Shown in pieces: positions 59,438 through 64,000 of a DNA stretch of 64,000 nucleotides (position 1 is its first letter; each line of letters starts with the position of its first letter). Both the position numbers and the translations under genes were made by a program. Below the pieces are notes generated by a model. That model saw only the letters and a program-made list of their open reading frames with translations. It was not told the origin of the DNA and did not search any database. This stretch comes from Parus major (Eukaryota; Chordata; Aves; Passeriformes; Paridae): contig NC_031768.1 in assembly GCF_001522545.3 (NCBI RefSeq), forward strand, positions 112,013,542-112,077,541, in the 5' to 3' direction.

Positions 59438-62265
59438 TTCTCATCATGTCCTTCCTACCAAATTTGCTTGTGAAAAAGAATGCTTAGAGAGAAGCAAACC
59501 AGCAACTACACTTCCCCTTTTCTTTGTTTTTTTAAGTTCCAATATGCCTCCAGAAACAGATAATTTGGCAAGACACAGAAATAAAACTTTTTAAAAATGT
59601 AGCTCTATTTAGTTGTTGTTATGCTGAGAAAGAGAACATGTATTATAATAGATGGCACTAGAAGCCAGTCTGGTAGCTTGAAAAAGCAGCCCAGGTCAAA
59701 GTAGTGAGGGTGTTGAGTGGAGAGGAGAGAAGGTGATCTCATTAATGAAACAAAGCCTGGAGTGTCTTTACAGAAGGATGGATTATGTTGACAATCAAGT
59801 GAAGGATGCACTTGAAAGGCAAAGGTGCCGCTGGGATATTTGACCGTGGTGCTTTGAGACAAAGCTTGATTAAAAAATGGAGAGAGCAGTCAATCCTCCA
59901 TAAATGCAGGATTGTGTCCTGCTGCTCCCCACACAATGGCTCCTTTATGGGCTGCCTCCTGCTCTCTGTGCTGAGCCCCTGCTCTGACAGGACAGGTATG
60001 ACCTGCACCTTGAAGATTTTTAATGTTGGGTTGTTGTGTTTTTTTAAAGCACTTCAGATCTCCTGAGGAATACAAAGGCTTAGCTTGTTCTGAATCCAGG
60101 ATTTTAAAATTCCCCCCAAGTATAAAAAGGAAAAATTAGTACTTTACTACCTGAAATACAAATAAAGCATCCTTTGACTACAATTATTGAACCCTGGCAA
60201 AATATTATTTTAAGCTGGGTAATCTAATGCTATTTCCATGCTAAACAGCGCTCAAGTCCTATGATAGTAATGTGGCTGAAGCAGGGGGTGTGTGAGGGGG
60301 AATTACTGCTCATGATAAAAGAAAAGGAATGCAGCTAAGCAGCAAGAAAAGAAAACACGAAATTAATGCATTTCCCTTGTTGTTTTAACAATGCATATTT
60401 GCTGTGGAAGAAGAAAGGTCTTCTGATTAGGAAATCTCATTTCTGGATTAGGAAAAGGCCTCCATCACATCCACCAGTTTTTCCCAGGATATACTGTTAT
60501 ATTTTGCCTGAACAGTTCTGCTATGAAAGAGCTGCTGTCCTAAGTGAAAAAAAATACTACAATATTTCCATCTCCAAGGTACAGAAGTTTTATTGTTTCT
60601 GTGAAATCGTTGCTTTGGTCTCTGCCAGACACTTGAGTTGTCTGAACACCTGATGCCTGCACTTGCAGTGTCTCCCCCTGCAGAGATCTGCCAGAGGTCC
60701 CTCGTCAGCTGAAGCCACCAGAGTTCCACACTGATGCAAGAGGAGCATCTCTGCCTTTGGACTGGGAGCTCTGCTTGCTGTGCATCCAACAAAAATTGTC
60801 CTTTCCATGCATTTTGTTGAGTCAGCTCAAAGCACAAAGTGCTTGTTAGTTTTCCCATCCAGTGTTGGACTTCACTCAACAAATAATGAATCATGGGTGT
60901 GTTCTGCTTCTATCCTTTTTCACCTTTACCATTTGCTAATTTTGGAACTTGCAGTTTATAATTACAGCACTGAGCCTGGGCTCTTGGCTTGGGAAATAAG
61001 AATGTTTTAAAGGGAAGCTTAATAGCTGCATCTTGGTTGAATAAACCATGAAAAGCTGAGTGTGACCTACATTAAAAGCTTAGAGCACTTTTCATTCTGC
61101 AAATGAACAGAGAGCCCTACAACTGAGGGAAAAGCACATATTAATTTCTCTCTAAATCACTGGGATCCACAGAAATAGAAATGGAAGGGTTTTTACAGCA
61201 CCTCTCAGTGCTTGTTTCAGGATGATATGTGGCATTGCATATTGTCAGGGTTTGAGTCAGTGCCTGATGCAGTACCCTGCTGTAAACTGGACTAAGCAGA
61301 CAATTTGATCCGCTCTAAAACATCTCCTGAATGCCAGAAAATCGAAGGCCACTTCTATGTTGCATGTTTAATTAGTTGCTATATAATATAGGTAAAAGAA
61401 CAGCTGATTAAGTTATTTGCAAGATTTTTCTGATGCTGCATCAGAGAAGTTTGTCTTTTAAGCACAAGACATCCATGACACCTTGGTTCAGAGTCTGCAT
61501 CTATTACACTCTTGTCATGAAGAAGGGAAGCGTTTGATAAGGGGGAAGACAATTTGAGGATATTTTCATTTCCTGAGGCTGCACCTACAATCAAGGGAGG
61601 ATATCAACTATCGAAAAACTCTGAACATGGGGAATTTGACTCCAGAGGAAGTCAGTGATCAGGGTTCTTCTCTCTATTTCTTGGGTTATTAAATATTCTC
61701 TCAGGGTAATCTGTCTGACAATTTTCCACTGACTGATATTTAGTTCTGGGAAAGGAAAAACTCATTTTGCCAAAACTGCCTCTGGATTAGGATGTTGCAT
61801 ACTCCACTGCTAGGGACCTGGCCTACTGCAGAAAACACTAAAGTTCAACTCTATTGGTGAATGCAATATTATTTGTGAAATAAAATTGCCTTATTAGGAT
61901 ATTTAGTCTTCTTGGATCTTTAGAGAATAATTATACATGATACTTCCTAGTGTTCTTTTTTTTATTTTATTTTTTTATTTTCCCTTAAAGAGTAGGTAAG
62001 TTGTAAAACAAAAGGCCAAAACTATGAAACCTAATGGAACATTTCCTTTTGAAATTCTTATGTATTTTGATATTTTATAATGGAATTCCTCCTTGAAAAA
62101 ATATTGACCTTAATAGGACTTAAAATGCTTCTCAGTGTAACTTGAATTAATGAAAAGATGAAGTTATCAGTGAATTTACTGTCCATAGAAAATTTGTGGC
62201 ATGCCTATATAGAAACAATGAGTAATAATATCCTGTTACTCCTATTGATGTTGCATGCTTTGGGG
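59438..62265. other. Unrecognised non-coding sequence
   Basis: No element or exon recognised. The frames at 59806-60066 and 60448-60894 (86 and 148 codons) have no identifiable domain. A T-rich run lies near 61957-61980. Confidence 0.5.
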
Positions 62266-62298
62266 TAACAAGACAGTTTTAACTTGTCTTGTTAAAAC
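62266..62298. repeat. Two overlapping inverted repeats (alternative hairpins)
   Basis: TAACAAGACA (62266-62275) pairs perfectly with TGTCTTGTTA (62285-62294) across nine bases. Within the same segment GTTTTAAC (62276-62283) pairs perfectly with GTTAAAAC (62291-62298). The two pairings are mutually exclusive. Confidence 0.9.
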
Positions 62299-63139
62299 AA
62301 TTTCAAAATATGTTCTGATTTCAATAAATGGCCCTAGTGCTTCTGATGAACAGTGCATTGTCTGCAATCAACTTTGAAATTTGACACCCTTGGATTTAAG
62401 GGTAGACTTTCGAATTAATTTAATGTTAGATATTTCTATATGTTTCATAGAAATACCTTCCATCTCTTGAAATTTCTAATCTAAAAGATTATAAAATAAT
62501 CGTGCAAGATCTCTGCCCTATTGAATAGAAGAAGTACTTCCAGCCTGCTTGATCTCTGGAGGGTTTGTTTCATGGCAGATTTCAGGCTCAGCTCAAATTC
62601 GCCCTTGAATGCTGTTCACCATCTGCCTGTACATCTCTGTTTTATTTATCTGAGTTCTGGTAGTGCAGGTCATTGTTTCAGAGGAGTTAAAACAGCACCT
62701 GAATGCATCTCAGTTGTGCATTTCTTCTGGTTGTCAAGGAAACCACCCCAGGATTCCTGGCACTGGACTTCATCTCACTCAGTAATGGAAGCACCACAGG
62801 TATTGGTCACTCAGGCACCTCCCAGGATGCTATTATGGGAACAAGTCAGTGCATCAGATTCTCCTCTCCCAGCAGCTCTGAGGCTGTGAGAGGGTTTGCA
62901 GCGTGCCTTTGTCTCCACGGGGATCGGCTTTCTGGCAGTTTCTCTGACAGAGAGCCATCCTTGAAGTGAGACTGTTAAACACTGCTCTCGAGGTACAAAA
63001 TAGCCTTCAAAGCACTATGATAAACCTGTCTATAACTCTCCTTAAGTCTGGGGGGAGGGCTAAAAATTTTCAGGGGGAAGAACATGGTAGATTTTATTTC
63101 AGAACAACACACTCTTCATGTACAAAAACGGTACAGAAG
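62299..63139. other. Unrecognised non-coding sequence
   Basis: The frames at 62521-62889 and 62703-62969 (122 and 88 codons) match no family I know. No mobile element recognised. Confidence 0.45.
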
Positions 63140-63155
63140 TGTTTACATGTAAACA
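63140..63155. promoter_or_regulatory. Forkhead-like palindrome TGTTTACATGTAAACA
   Basis: A perfect 16-base palindrome joins two copies of the forkhead core TGTTTAC / GTAAACA head to head. Forkhead factors bind RYAAAYA-type sites, so this could bind two molecules. There is no other promoter evidence nearby. Confidence 0.35.
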
Positions 63156-63799
63156 AAAAATAATAATTGCACATTTGTAGCGCATTTGTAATTTAATCAT
63201 TAAATGTCCTGAAGAAGATGACTGATATCTCCAGCCCTGGGAATGTCAGAGCAGTGTGGTTTTTCTTCTGGGGTCGCATGTGAGTGCTACAGGCAGTCAC
63301 CCAGACTGAGGGTGATGGTGCCCCTGCAGCTGCCTGGTCCCAAACTGAGATTGTCCAAAGGCATCCAGAGGGCTCAAGTGCTTTATTTCCATGAAGGGAA
63401 AGGTGAAGCTTTGGGTGTTTCTGGGGATGTTCACAGGAAATGACAGAGCAAGCTGGAAGGAGGTCACCTGAATGCTAAGGGGGGAAAACTGGGCAGGATA
63501 ATGAGGAAGACAGAGGCTAGGAAGAGAAGAAAAGCTGTGATGCACAGCTGAAATGGATACATAAAACAGGGTTTGGTCACCTGTGGGGTGGCAAGGAAAG
63601 AACCATAAGAAACTTCACTCCAAGAAATTGCCAGAAAGCGTTGTGGACAATTGGGAAACCAAGAACAGGGAATTTATGGTCAGAAATGGAAGGTCCTGCA
63701 CTGTCACAGGGCTGCACGGTGTTTCACTTTGTGAGGGGAAGTGCTGAGGTAATTCAGAGGAAACAGCCAAAAATTCAGAGTTGAGGAAAGGAATTCCCT
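63156..63799. other. Unrecognised sequence, possibly degenerate repeat
   Basis: No exon recognised. The G- and GA-rich composition increases towards the right edge, and parts near 63725-63790 vaguely resemble the minisatellite units that follow. Confidence 0.4.
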
Positions 63800-64000
63800 G
63801 GCATCTCCTGTAGGGCATGGAACAAACATTTTGGGGGGAAAGTTGAGGAGTTTTATTTCCACCAGACTGTGGGAATAAAAGCTGGGCTAATCTCTGGAGG
63901 ACATAGAGGGGACATTTTTGGCGGGAAAACCTGAGGGCATCTCTAGGGGAGACGGTTCTGGGAGAAGGCGGGAAAAGTCTGAGGGCATTTGGGGAGGAGC
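63800..64000. repeat. Degenerate minisatellite of about 47 bp, running off the window edge
   Basis: The anchor GCATCTC/GCATTT recurs at 63801, 63938 and 63985, with a related AATCTCTGG at 63889. Spacings of 88, 49 and 47 bases fit two degenerate and two clearer units of 44 to 49 bases. Units share a G-rich box, GGCGGGAAAA at 63920 and 63967 (exactly 47 bases apart) and the diverged TTGGGGGGAAAG near 63831, followed by a form of CTGAGGGCAT. The array is truncated by the window end. Confidence 0.72.

Noticed and set aside
60448..60894. 148-codon minus-strand open frame
   Set aside because: No domain, no splice or promoter support, and a competing overlapping frame at 60590-60808.

Overview
The window looks like vertebrate, specifically avian, nuclear DNA. 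It is AT-rich and poor in CpG. It has no dense coding, no operons and no long open frames; the longest open frame is about 180 codons. The only repeats I recognise are bird-type retroelements: many fragments of the LINE CR1 and one SINE with a tRNA-Ile-like head and a CR1-like tail. That SINE structure matches the family described from zebra finch (TguSINE1), so a songbird or other passerine is the best guess. I find no protein-coding exon that I can name, no rRNA, no working tRNA and no prokaryotic system. The window is best read as intergenic or deep intronic sequence on a gene-poor chromosome segment.

Layout: 1-4.2 kb is unrecognised AT-rich sequence. 4.2-6.3 kb holds one antisense and two sense CR1 pieces. 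6.3-19.5 kb is mostly unique sequence, with a 51-bp tandem duplication (12.5 kb), a candidate but unproven 153-bp exon (14.7 kb) and the only clear CpG-enriched patch of the window (15.1-15.5 kb). 19.5-20.0 kb has two oppositely oriented CR1 pieces. 20-29.3 kb and 29.7-40.2 kb are largely unique, apart from a CR1 piece at 29.3-29.7 kb and scattered simple repeats. 40.2-43.4 kb is a repeat cluster: the SINE, a TA-rich block, a TAA/TAG microsatellite and three antisense CR1 pieces. 43.4-51.7 kb is unique, with several perfect inverted repeats and two stretches that have the look of conserved non-coding DNA. A further antisense CR1 lies at 51.8-52.1 kb. 52.1-63.8 kb is again mostly unique, with a G-quadruplex-type tract at 58.1 kb. 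The right edge enters a degenerate minisatellite of about 47 bp whose last full units carry E2F-like GGCGGGAAAA boxes.

No genes can be shown to work together here. The useful content is the retroelement record, a few candidate regulatory or exon sites and some strong DNA-structure motifs. All identifications were made by eye against remembered family features, without alignment, so edges of diverged repeats are approximate.
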